From Deltaproteobacteria bacterium (GTDB lineage: Bacteria > Myxococcota > Myxococcia > Myxococcales > SZAS-1): a DNA stretch of 64,000 nucleotides. A model generated the notes under the pieces. It was not told the DNA's origin. It was given only the letters and a program-made list of their open reading frames with translations, and did not search any database. The stretch is from NCBI GenBank assembly GCA_018266075.1, contig JAFEBB010000002.1, forward strand, positions 1 through 64,000, read 5' to 3'. This document shows positions 43,676 through 53,111 of the stretch, piece after piece; position 1 is the first letter of the stretch; the number at the start of each line of letters is the position of its first letter. The position numbers and the translations under genes are program-made.

Positions 43676-44011
43676 TCAGCTGAAGCCGAGCTTGTGCGCC
43701 GCGAAGTAGCCCGCGCCCACCAGCGCGATCCCCAGCCCGAACGCGGCCCAGAAGCCCAGCCGGAGCTGCGGCGCGAGCGCGAAGGGCAACAGGAACGTCG
43801 AGCCCAGCGGCAGCCCGAGCAGGATGCCGCGCGCGAGCTTGGTGGTGTCCACGCCGCTGCCTTGCTCCACGCGCGTGAGCAGCAGCAACAACAGCGACGT
43901 CAGCGGCAGCGCGGCGATCATCCCCGCGGTGCCGGGCGCGCGCCTGGCGAGCCAGCTGCAGAAGGCGATGGCCGTCGCCGAGATGGCCAGGTTGAGCGCG
44001 AAGCTGAGCAT
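43676..44011 (-). CDS. Small membrane protein (DUF3147-like)
   Basis: A 111-residue protein with four hydrophobic helices (LNLAISATAIAFCSWLARRA, AGMIAALPLTSLLLLLLTRV, ARGILLGLPLGSTFLLPFAL, FWAAFGLGIALVGAGYFAAH). The helix pattern and the RxPGTAGMIAALPLTSL segment fit the DUF3147 group of inner-membrane proteins with no assigned function. It lies 12 bases after the methyltransferase gene on the same strand and is convergent with the tlyA-like gene. Confidence 0.75.
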   Translation of the reverse strand: MLSFALNLAISATAIAFCSWLARRAPGTAGMIAALPLTSLLLLLLTRVEQGSGVDTTKLARGILLGLPLGSTFLLPFALAPQLRLGFWAAFGLGIALVGAGYFAAHKLGFS

Positions 44012-44023
44012 GTCGGGCGCCCC

Positions 44024-44698
44024 TCAGCGCTTGGTGGCCACCACCAGCACCAGCCGGTTGAACGGCGGCGGCGGCAGGTTCTCGTGCACGCTCACGTCGA
44101 AGCCCGCGGCCTCCAGCAGCGTCGTCGCGCGATCTAACAAGAAGGTTAAGTAGTACATGATGAACGGCGGGTGGATGAGCGCGTTCCGCACCCGCATGGC
44201 CGCGTTGAAGCCCTTGGCGAGCCAGAGGCCGGGGTTCGTCAGCTTCGGCTTGTGCGCGGTGTAGAAGGCGAAGCGCCCGCCCGGCTTGAGCAGGGCGTGC
44301 ACGCTCTTCACGAAGCGCGGCTCGTCCTCTTCGAGGATGTGGCCGAACGCGCCGAAGCACGTCGCCAGGTCGAAGGCATCTCGGAACGGCGAATCCAGCA
44401 CGTCGCCGCGCACGAGCACCAGCGGCGCGCCCGGACCCGAGAGCCGCGTCCGTGCCTCGGCGAGCATGCCCTGCGAGCGATCGATGCCGACGACCTCGTC
44501 GCGACAGAGCGGCCGCAGGAGCTTGAGCCCCGCGCCGGTGCCGCAGCAGAGGTCCACCGCGCGCGCGATGGAGCGATCGTTGCCGAGCACCGGGACGGCC
44601 GCGTTGAGCACCGCGTCGGGCGTGCGGAAGGGCGTGAGCTCGAACTTGGGCGCGAGCAGGTCGTAGCCCTTGTCCGTGGAGGACAGGGCCTGGCGCAT
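44024..44698 (-). CDS. Class I SAM-dependent methyltransferase
   Basis: A 224-residue enzyme; ATG 44698 has CTGGAG a few bases upstream. It shows ARAVDLCCGTGAGLKLLRPL (SAM loop with CGTG), VGIDRSQGMLAEARTRLS, LVRGDVLDSPFRDAFDLATC, FGAFGHILEEDEPRFVKSVH and LLKPGGRFAFYTAHKPKLTN, the methyltransferase 11/25 pattern. A hydrophobic stretch FIMYYLTFLL near residue 185 might rest on the membrane. The substrate is unknown. It is followed by the DUF3147-like gene in the same direction. Its start region lies opposite the leader of the arylsulfotransferase gene. Confidence 0.87.
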   Translation of the reverse strand: MRQALSSTDKGYDLLAPKFELTPFRTPDAVLNAAVPVLGNDRSIARAVDLCCGTGAGLKLLRPLCRDEVVGIDRSQGMLAEARTRLSGPGAPLVLVRGDVLDSPFRDAFDLATCFGAFGHILEEDEPRFVKSVHALLKPGGRFAFYTAHKPKLTNPGLWLAKGFNAAMRVRNALIHPPFIMYYLTFLLDRATTLLEAAGFDVSVHENLPPPPFNRLVLVVATKR

Positions 44699-44834
44699 CA
44701 ACTCCAGAAAGGTCGGGCCGCCGCGTGCGAACACGCAAGGATTCTCGCGCCGCCGGGGCCGCTCGCGCCAGGCCCGGTTGCGGGAGCCCGTCGGCTGTGC
44801 CAAGAACTTCTCCTTGTCGACGCTGGAGAGGTTC

Positions 44835-46424
44835 TTGAGGCTGCAGCTCGCCGCCGCCGTGTTCCTGCTCGCTGCGTGCAGCGGTGGACGCGCGGGCTCC
44901 ACCAGCGGGAGCGCGTCGTCCACGTCATCGGGAAGCTCGAGCGGGAGCGGCTCTGCGTCGAGCTCGAGCGGCTCGAGCACCGGCAGCTCCGGCTCGTCGG
45001 GCGGGCTCACGCTGGTGGACTGCGACGTCGACGGCGGCCCGGCGTGTGCCGGTCCCGTGGCGAGCTTCAACGGCGCCAACGTCGCCCAGGACCCCAACGA
45101 CACGCTCGCGGCCGAGGTCTATGGCCTTGCGAGCGGAGCCGCTTCGGTCACCGTGCTCTACCAGCTCGACGGCGGCCCGGTGGAGCAGACGCCTGCGTTC
45201 CAACCGAGCGTTCGGCCCTTGCCGGTGCTCGGCCTGCAGGCCTCGTCGAGGTACGCGATGCAGGTGCTGGCCACCGCTGACGACGGCAGCGTGGGCCGAA
45301 GCCCGATCTTGCAGCTCTCCTCCGGCGTGCTGCCCGCGGCGGCAGATCCGTCGTTCAGCGTCACCGCGACCGGCGCGTACCAGCCGGGCTACGTGCTCAT
45401 CGGCAAGCTGCCGCTGAACCCCACGCAGTCGTCCACCGCCGGTGTGGTGGTGGATCGCAGCGGCCGCGTGGTCTGGTACGCGGAGTGCCCCACCTCGCTC
45501 TACGGCGACTTCGAGAAGCAGCTCGACCACAGCTACTCCCTGGGCTGCTTCACCGCGACCAGCACCTTCCTCGCGAGCATCACCACCGTGTGGCAGGTGG
45601 TGGATCCGCTCAGCCAGGTCACGGGCTACTTCACCGTGCCGGACAACGATGGCGGCACCGACAACCACGAGTTCAGCTACCTCCCGGATCACGACGTCTT
45701 GATGATCGGCGAGACCGGCCAGCAGCTGGACACCACCGCGTACGGCGGCCAGCCGAACACCACGGTGGTGGAGCAGACGCTCTGGCGCATCCACCCGGAC
45801 GGCGGGGTGGTCTTCTTCTGGAACGCGTTCGACCACACCGACCTGGGCAACGTGAGCCCGGTCTACGGCAGCGTGGGCAACAACCCGCTCGACGCCTCGC
45901 ACATCAACGCCTTCTCCCAGGCCGCCGACGGCAACTACCTGGTGAGCCTGCGCGAGATGAACCAGGTGATGAAGATCGACGCGTCGACGGGCGCCGTGAT
46001 CTGGACGCTCGGCGCCGCCGGGGACTTCACCTTCCTGAGCGATCCGCTGCTCGGCTTCTCGGGCCAGCACGACGTGCGCGAGGTGGCCCCGGACGATCTG
46101 CTCTTCTTCGACGACGGCGACGCGCACACGCCGCCCCAGAGCCGCGCCGTGGAGTACAAGCTGAGCTTCAAGCCCGACGGCGGCCCCGACGCGGCGACCT
46201 TGATTTGGTCGTATCAGCCGCCACCCGCGAGCAGCGGCACGCCGCAGTTCGCGTTCGCGCTCGGCTCCACCCAGCGCCTGCCCAACGGCGACACGCTCGT
46301 CTGCTCGGGCACGCTCTCGCGCGTGGACGAGGTGGACCCCATGGGCAACGTGGTGTGGTCGCTCGTGGATACCGAGCCGGGCTTCGGCTTCTTCCGCGCC
46401 CGCTGGCTCGACACGCTCTACTGA
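44835..46424 (+). CDS. Arylsulfotransferase (ASST)-family lipoprotein
   Basis: A 529-residue lipoprotein. TTG 44835 is preferred: GGAGAGG lies three bases upstream and a lipoprotein signal follows (RLQLAAAVFLLAAC). A Ser/Gly linker of about 45 residues (codon repeats) leads to a C-terminal beta-propeller of the arylsulfotransferase type. Its blocks are VVVDRSGRVVWYAECPTSLY, DNHEFSYLPDHDVLMIGETG, DASHINAFSQAADGNYLVSL, VMKIDASTGAVIWTLGAAGD and GFSGQHDVREVAPDDLLFFD. PAPS-independent ASSTs move sulfate between phenols in the periplasm. It lies 9 kb from a PAPS sulfotransferase and a type III PKS, with the sulfate-activation operon between, so a shared phenolic-sulfate pathway is possible. Confidence 0.82.
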   Translation: MRLQLAAAVFLLAACSGGRAGSTSGSASSTSSGSSSGSGSASSSSGSSTGSSGSSGGLTLVDCDVDGGPACAGPVASFNGANVAQDPNDTLAAEVYGLASGAASVTVLYQLDGGPVEQTPAFQPSVRPLPVLGLQASSRYAMQVLATADDGSVGRSPILQLSSGVLPAAADPSFSVTATGAYQPGYVLIGKLPLNPTQSSTAGVVVDRSGRVVWYAECPTSLYGDFEKQLDHSYSLGCFTATSTFLASITTVWQVVDPLSQVTGYFTVPDNDGGTDNHEFSYLPDHDVLMIGETGQQLDTTAYGGQPNTTVVEQTLWRIHPDGGVVFFWNAFDHTDLGNVSPVYGSVGNNPLDASHINAFSQAADGNYLVSLREMNQVMKIDASTGAVIWTLGAAGDFTFLSDPLLGFSGQHDVREVAPDDLLFFDDGDAHTPPQSRAVEYKLSFKPDGGPDAATLIWSYQPPPASSGTPQFAFALGSTQRLPNGDTLVCSGTLSRVDEVDPMGNVVWSLVDTEPGFGFFRARWLDTLY

Positions 46425-46426
46425 AG

Positions 46427-47323
46427 CTACTGGTTCGGAGCGGCGTCCACGGCGGTGACCGCGCCGGCCTTGACCATCACCGTGTTCACCGCGGTCACCC
46501 CACCGTCGGCGAGGAAGGCCGTGGCCTGGACCGACGTGCCCGGCGGGACGTTGATGGCCAGGTATTGCCCACTCGCGTCGGTGTCCGGCTGGGAGGTCGA
46601 GGGCAGCACGCCGTAGACGTAATAGAGATGCGTGTTCGCGTCGGTGGGACTGAGCGACGCGGTGGCGCCCACCACGCGCGCGCCCGAGCAGTCGGTGATG
46701 CGGCCGTCGAGCGCGCCGTGGGTGGCGAAATCCTGGGTGCCGATGAGCGCGGCCAGGGTGTTGAAGTCGCCGAAGCCCACCGCCTCCACCGCGAGGTTGG
46801 GATCGCTCACGAACGGCCGCGGGTAGACGAGCAGCTCGGGCGTGTTGCCGCTCGGGTCCACCGCGTCCAGGTAGCCCACGTACGCGGCCCCTGCGAGCGG
46901 CGCGGTGAGCGTGACGGTGCCCGTGGAATCGGTGGTGCCCGTGTCGTCCGGGTTGGCGCAGGTGGTGTCCGCGACGTGGCAGAGCTTCACCTGCAAGCCG
47001 GCTTGCGGGCCCGTGCGCGGATCGGCGTAGACCGCGGTGAACGGCGTGCTCGAGCTGGTGGGAACGGGCGCGACCTCGTGGCCGAGACAGCTCCAGTCCG
47101 CGGGCGTGCCCGAGCTGCCGCCGCTGGAGCCCGAGCTCGAGCTTCCCGAGCTTCCCGTCGACGCGCTTCCGCTGGAGCCCGAGCCGCTCGAGCTCCCCGA
47201 CGACGAGCTGCTGCTGGACGCGCTGCTGCCGGAGCTGGACGACGAGCTGCTGGAGCTCGTGCCCGAGCAAGCCGCCAGCGCGAGCAGCGCGGCCGCGGCG
47301 AACGCCCGCGTGATGGAGTGCAT
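46427..47323 (-). CDS. Ser/Gly-linker lipoprotein with Ig-like domains
   Basis: A 298-residue lipoprotein started at ATG 47323 (GAGG a few bases upstream): MHSITRAFAAAALLALAAC. A 60-residue, almost pure Ser/Gly linker follows, then two carboxypeptidase-regulatory-like beta-sandwich regions (LQVKLCHVADTTCANPDDTG, STGTVTLTAPLAGAAYVGYL; then ALDGRITDCSGARVVGATAS, SGQYLAINVPPGTSVQATAF). It is convergent with the arylsulfotransferase lipoprotein (two bases between) and uses the same type of linker, so the two may be exported together. No enzymatic motif is seen. Confidence 0.78.
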   Translation of the reverse strand: MHSITRAFAAAALLALAACSGTSSSSSSSSSGSSASSSSSSSGSSSGSGSSGSASTGSSGSSSSGSSGGSSGTPADWSCLGHEVAPVPTSSSTPFTAVYADPRTGPQAGLQVKLCHVADTTCANPDDTGTTDSTGTVTLTAPLAGAAYVGYLDAVDPSGNTPELLVYPRPFVSDPNLAVEAVGFGDFNTLAALIGTQDFATHGALDGRITDCSGARVVGATASLSPTDANTHLYYVYGVLPSTSQPDTDASGQYLAINVPPGTSVQATAFLADGGVTAVNTVMVKAGAVTAVDAAPNQ

Positions 47324-47432
47324 GGAGCCTCGCGAGCGCGCCGGGCCAGGGCGGCCAAGGAGGCGGCGGTTGTAGCCCACGCTGCGCAGCAGTGACAACC
47401 CGCGGTGTTCGGCCGGTAGAATCCCGCGCTCG

Positions 47433-48749
47433 ATGTCGCAGGGAAGCTCCATCGTGCCCGTGGTGATCGTCGGCGGCGGCTTTGCCGGTGCAGCGATGGC
47501 GTATCACCTGCTGCAGCGCGCGCCGTCGGAGCTGCCGATCGTGCTCGTGGAGCGCGGGCCACGGGTGGGCCGCGGGGTGGCTTTTTCGGCGGAGCATCCG
47601 CTCCTGCGGCTCAACGTCCCGGCTTCGCGGATGAGCCTGGATCCGGCCAAGCCCGATGACTTTGTCACCTGGGCCGGCGTCCCGAGCACGCCGAATGTCT
47701 TCCTGCCGCGCGCGCGATACGCGGCGTACGTGCAGGAGCGCTTGCAGCAGGCGTCGCGCGATCGTCCGTTGAGTGTGGTCCGCGGCGATGCCATCGACGT
47801 CCGGGATCACGCCGTGCACCTCGCGGACGGCCGCCGCATCGAAGGCTCTGCGGTCGTTCTTGCCACGGGGTTGGGCGCGCCAAGCCGACCCGCTGCGCTC
47901 GTCGGCGCACGGGTGATCGATGCCTGGGACGAGGCGGAGGTGGCCGCGATTCCGTCGGCCGCGCGCGTGCTGCTCGTGGGCTCCGGGCTGACCGCACTGG
48001 ACGCGCTGGTGCTCCTGCGCTCGCGCGGCCACGCGGGCGAGGTCACCATGCTCTCGCGACGCGGGCTCTTGCCGCGGCCGCACCTCGAGCCCTGGCGTCC
48101 GGCGTCGCCGCTGCCGGAGAGTGTGCTCGCCGCCGCGCCCGCCACGCTGCGCGGCCTGCTTCGCTGGGGCCGGACATGGGTTCGCGAAGCGGGCGTGCCC
48201 TGGCAGCTCGCGGTGGACGCGCTCCGGCCGCACCTGCCGCGGTTCTGGCGCTCGCTCTCGCCGGCAGATCGGGTTCGCTTCGTGCGCCGCGTGCGGCCGT
48301 TCTGGGAGGTGCTTCGCCACCGCGCGCCGAGCGAGCTCCTCGCGCTCACGGATTCCGGACTTCGGCGACTCCAGGGCCGGCTCGTGCGCGCGAGAGATGG
48401 GGAGGCGGCCGTGGACGTCGAGCTCCAGCTCCGCGACGGCGTACACCGCGAGCGCTTCGACGCCGTGGTGGTCTGCACCGGCCCGGCGCTCGAGCGGCTC
48501 GACGAAGTGCAGCCGCTCGTGCGCGCGCTCGTGAGCTCGGGGACCGCGGTGCGCGATCCTGCGGGGCTCGGGCTCGAAACCGACGAGGGCGGGGCGCTGC
48601 TCGAGCCAAGCGGCCAGCCGTCGAGCTGGCTCTTCGGGCTGGGGGCGATGCGAAGGGCGTCGAGGTGGGAGACGACTTCGGTGCCCGAGATCGCCTCGCA
48701 CGCGCGCGCGCTCGCCGAGCGGCTCCTCGCCGCGCGCGGTGTACGCTAG
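47433..48749 (+). CDS. FAD/NAD(P)-binding flavoprotein, first gene of the sulfate-activation operon
   Basis: A 438-residue flavoprotein. The N-terminal FAD site is [20 protein letters not shown] (GxGxxG), followed by [20 protein letters not shown], a second dinucleotide motif [20 protein letters not shown], and a C-terminal block [20 protein letters not shown] before [15 protein letters not shown]. This is the NAD_binding_9/HI0933-like layout of uncharacterised oxidoreductases. It is 21 bases upstream of cysC in the same direction. It might act on the sulfated product or on sulfur redox. A TAGAAT hexamer ends ten bases before the ATG with no Shine-Dalgarno, suggesting a leaderless operon promoter. 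Confidence 0.82.
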   Translation: MSQGSSIVPVVIVGGGFAGAAMAYHLLQRAPSELPIVLVERGPRVGRGVAFSAEHPLLRLNVPASRMSLDPAKPDDFVTWAGVPSTPNVFLPRARYAAYVQERLQQASRDRPLSVVRGDAIDVRDHAVHLADGRRIEGSAVVLATGLGAPSRPAALVGARVIDAWDEAEVAAIPSAARVLLVGSGLTALDALVLLRSRGHAGEVTMLSRRGLLPRPHLEPWRPASPLPESVLAAAPATLRGLLRWGRTWVREAGVPWQLAVDALRPHLPRFWRSLSPADRVRFVRRVRPFWEVLRHRAPSELLALTDSGLRRLQGRLVRARDGEAAVDVELQLRDGVHRERFDAVVVCTGPALERLDEVQPLVRALVSSGTAVRDPAGLGLETDEGGALLEPSGQPSSWLFGLGAMRRASRWETTSVPEIASHARALAERLLAARGVR

Positions 48750-48770
48750 CCTGGCTCTTCGAGGCGAACC

Positions 48771-49367
48771 GTGACCGCAGCTCCCCAGATCATCCCGAAC
48801 GGCGTGGTGCGCCGCGACGAGCGCGAGCTGCTGCTCGGACAAAAGGGCCTCGCGGTGTGGATGACCGGGCTCTCGGGCGCGGGCAAGACCACGCTGGCGC
48901 GCGCGGTGGAGCGGCGGCTTCACGATTCCGGGCGCCTCGCTGCGGTGCTCGACGGGGACGTCCTGCGCGCGGGCCTCAACGCCAACCTCGGCTTCAGCGA
49001 CGCCGACCGCGCCGAGAACATCCGCCGCGTGGCCGAGACCGCGCGCCTGCTCGTGAGTCACGGCGTGATCGTGGTGGTGGCGACGATCTCGCCCACCGAG
49101 AATTTGCGCGCGCTGGCTCGCGGCATCGTCGGCGAGGCCGACCTGTTGGAGGTCTTCGTGCACTGCCCGCTGGAGGTGTGCGAGCGCCGCGACGTGAAGG
49201 GCCTCTACCGCCGCGCCCGCTCGGGCGAGCTCTCCGGCTTCACCGGCGTGAGCGCACCCTTCGATGCACCTGCCGCACCTGCGCTGACGCTTCATACCGA
49301 ATCGCTCTCCATCGACCAGGCTGCGGGTGCGCTCCTCGAGGCGATTGCCGCGCGAGCCACCCGCTGA
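48771..49367 (+). CDS. cysC: Adenylylsulfate (APS) kinase
   Basis: A 198-residue kinase, GTG 48771 behind GAGGCG. It phosphorylates APS to PAPS. The P-loop is [20 protein letters not shown]; then [60 protein letters not shown] and [20 protein letters not shown], all standard. The stop shares a base with the cysD start (TGATG, 49365-49369). With cysD and cysN it makes PAPS, the donor used by the sulfotransferase encoded at 53112-54272. Confidence 0.96.
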   Translation: MTAAPQIIPNGVVRRDERELLLGQKGLAVWMTGLSGAGKTTLARAVERRLHDSGRLAAVLDGDVLRAGLNANLGFSDADRAENIRRVAETARLLVSHGVIVVVATISPTENLRALARGIVGEADLLEVFVHCPLEVCERRDVKGLYRRARSGELSGFTGVSAPFDAPAAPALTLHTESLSIDQAAGALLEAIAARATR

Positions 49368-50287
49368 TGTCCGGTGCCCCCTTGAACGATCGCCTCACCC
49401 ACCTGCGCGCGCTGGAGTCGGAGAGCATCCAGATCATCCGCGAGGTGGCGGCCGAGACCGCGAAGCCGGTGCTGCTCTACAGCATCGGCAAGGACTCGGG
49501 CGTGCTGCTCCACCTCGCGCGCAAGGCGTTCCACCCCGGGCCGCTGCCGTTCCCGCTGCTGCACATCGACACCACCTGGAAGTTCCGCGAGATGATCGCC
49601 TTCCGCGATCGCTACACGCGCGAGCTCGGGCTCACGCTGCAGGTGCACACCAACCGGGCCGCGGTCGCCGAGGGCATCAACCCGCTCGACCACGACAGCC
49701 GGCGTTACACCCACGCCATGAAGACCGTGGCCCTGCTGCAGGCGCTCGAGCAGGGCGGCTACGACGCGGCGTTCGGTGGCGCGCGCCGCGACGAGGAGAA
49801 GTCGCGCGCGAAGGAGCGGGTGTGCTCGTTCCGCAACGCCGCCGGCCAGTGGGATCCGCGCAACCAGCGGCCCGAGCTCTGGGACCTCTACAACTGCCGG
49901 CTCGACAAGGGCGAGAGCGTGCGCGTCTTTCCGCTCTCCAATTGGACCGAGCTCGATGTGTGGCACTACGTCTGGCAGGAGAAGCTGCCGGTGGTGCCGC
50001 TCTACTTCGCCGCCGAGCGCCCCATCGTGGAGCGCGACGGAAATTTAATCATGGTCGACGACGCGCGGCTGCGGCTGCGGCCCGGCGAAGTGCCGGCGAT
50101 GCGACGCGTGCGCTTCCGCACCCTGGGCTGCTACCCGCTCACCGGCGCCATCGAGTCCAGCGCGACGACGGTGCCGGAGATCATCGCGGAGATGCTGCAC
50201 AGCCGCATGTCGGAGCGGCAAGGCCGCCTCATCGATCACGACGAGGAAGGCTCGATGGAAGTGAAGAAGCGCGAGGGCTACTTCTGA
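49367..50287 (+). CDS. cysD: Sulfate adenylyltransferase subunit 2
   Basis: A 306-residue ATP-pyrophosphatase-type subunit that makes APS from sulfate and ATP with CysN. It has the PP-loop [20 protein letters not shown], then [60 protein letters not shown] and [20 protein letters not shown]. The C-terminus [20 protein letters not shown] is typical. It is translationally coupled at both ends (TGATG overlaps with cysC and cysN). No APS or PAPS reductase gene is nearby. Confidence 0.97.
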   Translation: MSGAPLNDRLTHLRALESESIQIIREVAAETAKPVLLYSIGKDSGVLLHLARKAFHPGPLPFPLLHIDTTWKFREMIAFRDRYTRELGLTLQVHTNRAAVAEGINPLDHDSRRYTHAMKTVALLQALEQGGYDAAFGGARRDEEKSRAKERVCSFRNAAGQWDPRNQRPELWDLYNCRLDKGESVRVFPLSNWTELDVWHYVWQEKLPVVPLYFAAERPIVERDGNLIMVDDARLRLRPGEVPAMRRVRFRTLGCYPLTGAIESSATTVPEIIAEMLHSRMSERQGRLIDHDEEGSMEVKKREGYF

Positions 50288-51912
50288 TGGCCGTCGAGCG
50301 CGAGACCGCCGATGCCGACACGCTCGACGCGCTCCGCGCGCGCGACGAGGCCGAGGTGCTGCGGCTCGTCGTCGTGGGCTCGGTGGACGACGGCAAGTCC
50401 ACGCTCATCGGCCGGCTGCTCTACGAGACCGGCGGGCTCTTCGAGGATCAGATCGCGCAGGTGCGGCGCGCGTCGCGGCTGGGCGGAGAGCTCGACTTCT
50501 CGCTCTTCACCGATGGCCTCCGCGACGAGCGCGAGCAGCGCATCACCATCGACGTGGCCTATCGTTTCTTCTCGACCCATAAGCGTCACTTCATCATCGC
50601 GGACACGCCTGGCCACGAGCAGTACACGCGCAACATGGCCACGGGCGCGTCGACGGCGGAGCTCGCGGTCATCCTGCTCGACGCGCGGCTCGGCGTGCTG
50701 CCGCAGAGTCGACGCCACGCGGCGATTGCCGGGCTGCTGGGCATCCCGCGGCTGGCGGTGGCCGTGAACAAGATGGATCTCGTGGGCCACGACGCCGCCG
50801 TGTTCGACGCGCACACGCGGGCGCTCGGCGAGTTCGCGAGCAAGCTGGGCTTCGAGGAGGTTCGGTACTTCCCCGTGGTCGCGCCCCAGGGCGACAACCT
50901 GGTGCAGCGCAGCGCGCGCATGGACTGGTACCGCGGGCCGACGCTGCTCGAGTACCTGGAGTCGGTGCCCGTGGGCCGGCGCGCGCCGCAGCGGCCGTTC
51001 CGATTTCCGGTGCAGAGCGTGCTCCGGCCGGATGCGTCGTATCGCGGACTCGCGGGGCGCATCGTCTCCGGGCGCGTGGCCGTGGGCGATGCAGTGCAGG
51101 TGCTGCCGTCGGGTCGGCGGACGACGATCGCGGCCATCGACACGTTCGAGGGAGCCCTGTCGCACGCGTTCGCGCCGATGTCGGTGACGCTGCGGCTGGC
51201 CGAGGAGATCGACGCCGGTCGCGGCTCGGTGCTCGCGTCGCCCGATGCGCTGCCGAAGGTCGCGGAGCGGCTCGAGGCCACGCTGGTGTGGCTCTCGGAG
51301 AAGCCGCTCGATGTCACCCGCGGATATCTGGTGAAGCACGGCGCGCGGCTCGCGTCGACACGCATCGAGCAGGTGCAGGCGCGCGTGGAGCTGGCCACGC
51401 TCGAGGAGAAGTCCGCGCCGACGCTGCAGCTCAACGACATCGGCCGGGTGGCGATGCAGTGCCACCCGGGATTGATCTTCGATCCCTACGCGACCGATCG
51501 CGCGACGGGCGCGTTCATCCTCATCGATGCCATCACCAACGCCACCGTGGCCGCGGGCACGCTGCTCGGCGTGCAATCGGCGCCGGCACCTGAGGCGCTG
51601 CAGAGTCGCGTGAGCGCCGAGGCTCGCGCGCAGCGGCTGGGGCACGCGGCGGCGGTGGTGGAGCTCGGCGCGGGTCGGCGCGAGCAGGCCTACGCGCTCG
51701 AGGCAGCGCTGTTCGATGCGGGCGTCGCGGCCGTGGTGGTGGACGACGCGCGCGCCGCGCTGGCCTGTGCGCGCGCGGGCCTGGTGGCGCTCGTCGCCGA
51801 CGAGCTGCCCACCTCCACGCGCCAATTGCTCGCGGACGCGCTCGGCGCGCGGCTCATCGACGCGCGTGTGGCCGCGGATCCGCTGGCGCTCGTGCGCGCA
51901 GCGATTCGCTAG
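50287..51912 (+). CDS. cysN: Sulfate adenylyltransferase subunit 1 with degenerate APS-kinase-like tail
   Basis: A 541-residue GTPase that drives APS formation with CysD. The GTPase motifs are G1 VVGSVDDGKSTLIGRLLYET, the DFSLFTDGLRDEREQRITID block, G3 IADTPGHEQYTRNMATGAST and G4 VAVNKMDLVGHDA. Two beta-barrel domains follow to about residue 430. The last 110 residues are extra relative to CysN (about 475): they align with the start of an APS kinase (AAAVVELGAGRREQAYALEA, AALFDAGVAAVVVDD), but the GLSGSGKS P-loop has become LGAGRREQ. This looks like a decayed CysC domain from a CysNC/NodQ-type ancestor; the separate cysC gene supplies the activity. The stop overlaps the convergent PKS stop. 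Confidence 0.95.
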   Translation: MAVERETADADTLDALRARDEAEVLRLVVVGSVDDGKSTLIGRLLYETGGLFEDQIAQVRRASRLGGELDFSLFTDGLRDEREQRITIDVAYRFFSTHKRHFIIADTPGHEQYTRNMATGASTAELAVILLDARLGVLPQSRRHAAIAGLLGIPRLAVAVNKMDLVGHDAAVFDAHTRALGEFASKLGFEEVRYFPVVAPQGDNLVQRSARMDWYRGPTLLEYLESVPVGRRAPQRPFRFPVQSVLRPDASYRGLAGRIVSGRVAVGDAVQVLPSGRRTTIAAIDTFEGALSHAFAPMSVTLRLAEEIDAGRGSVLASPDALPKVAERLEATLVWLSEKPLDVTRGYLVKHGARLASTRIEQVQARVELATLEEKSAPTLQLNDIGRVAMQCHPGLIFDPYATDRATGAFILIDAITNATVAAGTLLGVQSAPAPEALQSRVSAEARAQRLGHAAAVVELGAGRREQAYALEAALFDAGVAAVVVDDARAALACARAGLVALVADELPTSTRQLLADALGARLIDARVAADPLALVRAAIR

Positions 51913-53108
51913 ATCTTCTCGAGGAGCGCGCCGGTCACGGTCAGCCCGGGCCCGAACGACGCGCTGATCACCGGCGTGCCCGGCGCGATGCGGGCGTCAT
52001 TCACGACGTCATTCCAGATGTACGGCACCGTCGCCGAGGCCATGTTGCCGTGCTCGCGCAACACGCGCGTCCCGTGCTCCATCCGCGCCAAATCGACGCC
52101 GAGCGCCTCGGCCGCCACCTGCAAGATCTTGGTGCCGCCCGCGTGGATGGCGAAGGTGAACTGCTCGCGCTCCGCGTCGAAGTCGCGGCCTCCCTTGCGG
52201 CAGAGCTCACGCACGAAGGGCAGGATGCCGTCGCGGATCTTGATGGGCACCCGCAGCGAGAGGTGCATGTCGAACTGGTGCGGACCGGGCGTGAGCTTCA
52301 TGTCCTCGGCGGAGTCGGGGATCAGCGACTCGTGCATGGCCACCACGCGCAGCCCGTGCACGCCGTTCGCGCGGGCGTGGGCCTCGGTGAGCGCCGAGTA
52401 GGTGATGAAGCCGTCGCCGAAGAGGGTGGAGGTGACGAGATTTCCCGGCGTGGCCAGCGTGGGATCGAGGTGCAGCGACGCCGCCTCGGCGTGCACCAGG
52501 TCCACGCGCGTCTTGGGCGGATCCCCGAGCTGGCCCGCCGCGAGCAGGCCCACCGCGGTCCGCACCGCTGGAAACGCGCCGTAGCAACCCATGTGGTACG
52601 AGTGCGTGACCACCGTGCTCCACCCGCGGGCGGCCACGGCGCGCTGCACCGGGCTGGGCAAGAGATAGCCGGTGGTGCTCACGTGAATCAGATCGTCGGG
52701 AGGCGCGAGCGAGGCCGGGTAGTGCGCCGCGAGGTACGCGTCCACCAGCTCCCGGTAGCGCGCCAGGCGCACGTCGAGCCCGGGGCCGGCAGGCTTCTCG
52801 CGCAGTGAGCCGAAGATGCCGTGCAGCGCGTGCTCGGGGACCTTGCCCGGCTCGAACGCCGGCAGAACCGTGGCCTGACGCTGGGCGATGATCTCCGGCG
52901 AGACCCCATAGCGCTGCACCTGCTTGCGGACGTCGTCGAGCGCGAGCTGGAACGAGCGGTCGTCGTGGAGCCCGTCGCGGGCGCAGCGCGAGACGGCCAT
53001 CAGGTGCGCGGTGTGATCCAACAGCCAGCGCTGCGGCAGCGGCGGCTGGAGCTCCACCGGCCGGAAACCGGCGAGCACGGCGCCCAGGCTGTGTTCGCGA
53101 CGAGGCAT
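51909..53108 (-). CDS. Type III polyketide synthase (chalcone/stilbene synthase family)
   Basis: A 399-residue thiolase-fold homodimer that extends an acyl-CoA starter with malonyl-CoA and cyclises it, usually to a phloroglucinol, resorcinol or pyrone. The triad is visible: C175 in SYHMGCYGAFPAV, H322 in FAIHAGGTKILQVAA and N355 in REHGNMASATVPY. FGDGFITYSAL is the usual glycine-rich block. The ATG at 53108 lies three bases after the sulfotransferase stop, so the two are coupled, sulfotransferase first. The starter and chain length cannot be predicted here. A 3-oxoacyl-ACP synthase III-like role is a less likely alternative. Confidence 0.85.
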   Translation of the reverse strand: MPRREHSLGAVLAGFRPVELQPPLPQRWLLDHTAHLMAVSRCARDGLHDDRSFQLALDDVRKQVQRYGVSPEIIAQRQATVLPAFEPGKVPEHALHGIFGSLREKPAGPGLDVRLARYRELVDAYLAAHYPASLAPPDDLIHVSTTGYLLPSPVQRAVAARGWSTVVTHSYHMGCYGAFPAVRTAVGLLAAGQLGDPPKTRVDLVHAEAASLHLDPTLATPGNLVTSTLFGDGFITYSALTEAHARANGVHGLRVVAMHESLIPDSAEDMKLTPGPHQFDMHLSLRVPIKIRDGILPFVRELCRKGGRDFDAEREQFTFAIHAGGTKILQVAAEALGVDLARMEHGTRVLREHGNMASATVPYIWNDVVNDARIAPGTPVISASFGPGLTVTGALLEKI

Positions 53109-53111
53109 GGT

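Noticed and set aside
44925-49295. A 1456-codon frame on the minus strand across the arylsulfotransferase, flavoprotein and cysC region
   Set aside because: It crosses several well-supported genes on both strands and consists of Arg/His/Ala-rich low-complexity text, so it is a composition shadow.
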